The notes under the pieces were generated by a model. It did no database searches. It was not told the DNA's origin and was given only the letters and a program-made list of their open reading frames with translations. A stretch of 64,000 bases of DNA, taken from NCBI RefSeq assembly GCF_030704535.1, contig NC_081822.1, positions 506,001-570,000 of the forward strand, written 5' to 3'. The DNA comes from Vitis vinifera. Lineage: Eukaryota > Streptophyta > Magnoliopsida > Vitales > Vitaceae. Positions 60,892 through 64,000 of this stretch are shown one piece after another (position 1 is the stretch's first letter; the number at the start of each line of letters is the position of its first letter). Position numbers and translations under genes: made by a program.

Positions 60892-62150
60892 TAATGAAAT
60901 TATTTTTTAAAAAATAATGTTTTTATGAAAATTATTTAATTGATAATTTTCTAAAAAGTGTTATTATTCATTTGATAATATTTATATTAGTGAAATTAAT
61001 TTTTCTGTAAAACATTTTTATGAGAATCGTTTTTAAGTGTTTCTTTAAAAAGTGTTATAAATGATTTTTCAAAATTTTAAAACTATTTTATAAATTTTGC
61101 TGTAATATTCAATATTGTTTATCAAAAACGTTTTATTTTTTTTATCCTAAAGTACTTTTTAAAAATACTATTGAAGGGGCTCCAAATTATAAACATTTTC
61201 TCGATTTTCTTAAACTTTGCAATGTTTGAAAATTGTGGAGCTCTAATTTATCTTTGTTTTTTTTAATATTTTCCAAAACCCTAATCACATTTCCATCATG
61301 AACCAGTGAATTGCAATTGCATATGTGCATTAAGAAAATGCTTTTCTTCTAAATATTATTTACGACATTTTGGATTCATTTTGGGTGGATTTTTACAAAT
61401 TTTGTTCCATTAATTTCTAATTTTTTTTAAGGAGCTATTAAAAACCCGTTTGATAAGTATTTTTCATAACGATTTTCTATTATTTAGAAAGAAAACATGT
61501 TTAACAATCAAAATACTATTTTTTATTTGATGTTATTAAAATTAGAAAAGAGAGTGCTTTCAAAAAATATTTTTAGTTATTTTTATTTATTTTTTCTTAT
61601 TTTTTAATGATTGTTTTAAAAAATAATTATATAAGCATATAAAATAATTAAAAACAAAACATTAAATATAAAAATTATTTATAAAATATATTTAAAAATG
61701 TTAAAAGCATTTTAAGTTTTTAAGCACACTTTTATTCTACAAAAACTATTTTTTATAACTACTTAAAAAAAAAACAATTATGTGCTTAAATTTTTTTGCC
61801 ATAAATTATGGAAGCATTTTATATACATCATCTCCATGGTATCATTTCCCTTATAACTTTGAAAACATTTTGATGAATTTTATTTTTTGGGCAATTTAAA
61901 ATAATTTCGTGCAATTTACTAGAGATGTGAATTTTGTTTTTCCCTAACATTTTTAGTTGAAATTTTGTTTAATTAAGTTTTATTTTAAAATCCTCAATTA
62001 AACATTCAACCTTTTAACGTACCATCCACATTCCAGAATCCACACCATCTTTGATTGAATGAAGGTACAAATTTTATTTTCTCCTTTTTTCTTGACAAAT
62101 TTTTGGTGGACTTTATCAATTTTGCTCGATCAAATTGATTGGGTATGTGC
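60892..62150. other. AT-rich intergenic DNA downstream of the retrotransposon
   Basis: Low-complexity AT-rich sequence with repeated TTTTTAAAA-type motifs. No gene or clear element found. Confidence 0.6.
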
Positions 62151-63454
62151 TATATATATAATTGAGTTTTAAAAAATAATAATAATTGGAAAAGGGAGAA
62201 AAATCCGAACTACAACTCAACACCTTTGTCTGTTCTGCATTTTCCTTGGAGAGTCTGAGAGCTAGAGGAAGAAAAGCTTTTCCCGGAAAATCCATCTCCA
62301 CCGACCCAATGCTGACCCATTTGGTTTCTTTCACTCCTTCATTTCAACACATGGAACGGTAATGTCATGCCCAAACCCATCATTCTTCTCAATATCATTT
62401 CAGTTGTTAGGGTTTCATTTTTTAGAGCTCTGAGTCCGTCCAACCCAAGCCTTTCCTTAGAATTTTCTTTTTTACTAATTTGATTATTTTTATTTTTATT
62501 TTTGTTGTTGTTTTCAAGTTTTAATTGTAGGGTGTGTTTCTTTATTTAGGGTTGGAATGGTGGGTCCTGTCATGAGAAGTGGAATTGAGGTTTAAATGGA
62601 CCGTTTGGTTCGCGGGAAAAAAATGAAGAGAAGTGACGGAAAGGAAAATGTGCATGGCTGTTGTTGCATGACTAAACCCTATAATATGTCAAATTTAGGA
62701 ATGTTTCTGACAGAACAAAACTTCTTGTGGCATAAAAAATGATGAATCAATTGAATGGTTGTATCTAAGACAGATTAGAAAATTGAAATGTGGGGTTTTA
62801 GGGAGAATGCTCTCAAGTATTAGGGAAGAAAAATACTAATTGATGTGTACTGTAATGCTCATGGGCATTTGCATGTGATCTTTTATTGAAAATGTACAAA
62901 ACTTATGGGATTGAAGTCTTTTGGGGACCAAAGATTTTCGACTAGTGACATTGCGTCCATAGAGAAGGTAGCCAAGAAGAGTGTCTCAAAGAGGATTTTC
63001 TGAAATTGAGTTAAAAATTTCTACAACCTTAAGGCTTTGTTTAGTTCTTGGAAAGTATTAAGAAAAGTAAAAAAAATGTTAAAGAAAATGATTTTCTGAT
63101 GCTATGGAAAATGGTGACTTAAGAAAAAATACTAATGAAAAGTGGAGGGAAAATGCTAAAAGATTTTTCTTGGATAAAGGTGAGGAAAGTTTGGAGAAAG
63201 TGTGTTGCCTAATAATTTAATTTCCTTCCCCTCAACTCTCATGGTGGTGTGAATTTTGTTTTTCCCAATGTTTTTTCTCTCTATTTTTTTCCCTTAATCT
63301 TTCTGGGAACCAAATGTAGCAAAAAATGTCTCTCTTTTTCTTTCTTCTAGTGGTTTTATTTGTGTTCTTGTATGCATAATGATGTAATGTTAACACACTT
63401 TGTTATCCAGGTGATTCTGGGGAGTAGTTGTAAAGAAGCTACTAGTGTTCCAGC
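62151..63454 (+). other. Probable promoter and 5'UTR intron of the last gene
   Basis: Sequence around 62215-62358 looks like a 5'UTR (less AT-rich, pyrimidine-rich). A plausible intron runs from GTAATGTC (62359) to TTATCCAG (63410), joining to the last 44 bases before the start codon. Inferred from splice-site appearance. Confidence 0.5.
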
Positions 63455-64000
63455 ATGGACTTGCAAGGGGTTGATTTCTCTCCTAGGCCACTGTCCAGAG
63501 CATCATTAAGTGACTTGCATTTCTTGGCCAACTTTATCATGAGCACTTACCTGGGTCCTGATGTCAAGTCTGACAACCCACGACGCTCAGCATCGCAAAG
63601 AGTTGCTGAAGGTTTGCCTCCGTACTCTTTAAATGATCTGGGTCTTTCATTTCTCAGTGTTTCTCAACTGGAGAGCTTATATTACTTTATCCTGAGGCAT
63701 GCACTTCCTAACCTGGCATTGAGCCCATACTTGTTCCATATGTATCTGAAGGGAGACCTGCCTCTGCTGAACTCAGGTCTTCCCGAGGACAGACTGCAGT
63801 TTACAAGTTTTTTTCCTTTACATCTTCATGAACAGACAAGCTTCCTGAGAGGCCTTGACATTGTAAAGGGTATTATTCTTATAAGTGAACCTGATACATC
63901 ATATATGAAACAAGATGTACTGGAAAGGTTTAGATACTTATCAGGTATGGATAGTTTGAAGATTGATATAAATGAAAGCCAAAGGTATCAACATAGGCAC
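63455..64000 (+). CDS. Unrecognised plant protein, 5' part
   Basis: Open from ATG at 63455 (MDLQGVDFSPRPLSRASLSD) to the window end, 182 codons without a stop or splice site that I can see; it continues beyond the window. The coding bias and lack of low complexity make it a real exon. The segment reads as a soluble, leucine-rich alpha/beta protein: LHFLANFIMSTYLGPDV, RVAEGLPPYSLNDLGLSFLSVSQLESLYYFILRHA, then RGLDIVKGIILISEPDT. No catalytic motif, signal peptide or membrane segment is visible. I do not recognise the family; it looks like the N-terminus of a large conserved protein of unknown function. Confidence 0.75.
   Translation, partial: MDLQGVDFSPRPLSRASLSDLHFLANFIMSTYLGPDVKSDNPRRSASQRVAEGLPPYSLNDLGLSFLSVSQLESLYYFILRHALPNLALSPYLFHMYLKGDLPLLNSGLPEDRLQFTSFFPLHLHEQTSFLRGLDIVKGIILISEPDTSYMKQDVLERFRYLSGMDSLKIDINESQRYQHRH

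Overview
ORGANISM. This is nuclear DNA from a flowering plant, most likely a woody eudicot. The evidence is short phase-conserved GT-AG introns, AT-rich intergenic DNA full of small inverted-repeat elements, a Ty1/Copia retrotransposon, and plant-only gene families (CCR-like reductases, AT-hook PPC proteins, a thylakoid PsbP-like protein). Grapevine is a guess from the general look of the repeats; nothing here proves it. LAYOUT. 1-3.6 kb is AT-rich intergenic DNA with a 130-bp tandem repeat. 3.6-21.0 kb holds four cinnamoyl-CoA-reductase-like genes in tandem, all on the plus strand: A (3588-6120), B (8895-11136), C (13336-18079) and D (18853-20968). A matches C and B matches D, so the array arose by duplicating a two-gene block of about 9 kb. 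A, B and C are intact on paper (318, 323 and 319 aa); D is a heavily broken pseudogene. Later insertions (a Harbinger-like element, a hAT-like MITE and a composite insertion in intron 1 of C) distinguish the two blocks. 23.8-29.4 kb is an RRM RNA-binding protein gene with possible 3'UTR introns. 30.5-33.8 kb is a SWI3B-type chromatin-remodelling subunit. 34.1-36.4 kb (minus) is a thylakoid-lumen PsbP-like protein. 38.7-43.0 kb is an AT-hook/PPC (AHL) protein. 43.8-44.8 kb is an inverted-repeat element with an internal minisatellite and a run of 26 G. Next to it, 205 bp covering the 3' end of the neighbouring gene is duplicated in tandem. 45.1-49.1 kb (minus) is an SDR42E/3-beta-HSD-like membrane reductase. 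51.8-52.3 kb (minus) is a small HMA-fold protein lacking its metal-binding cysteines. 54.3-60.9 kb is a complete, apparently young Copia element (minus strand) with 910-911-bp LTRs, a 5-bp target duplication and an uninterrupted 1,310-codon polyprotein. 63.4 kb to the window end is the beginning of an unrecognised plant protein. HOW THE GENES RELATE. Apart from the reductase array there is no functional cluster. The array is a typical tandem family: two intact paralogues of one type, and one intact plus one dead copy of the other. The oddest signals are in the retrotransposon, which lacks the usual tRNA-derived primer-binding site and instead has a 17-nt perfect complement to its own LTR there, and in the GC-AG introns conserved between reductases A and C. 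All gene models were spliced by eye from reading frame and splice sites; coding lengths all sum to multiples of three.
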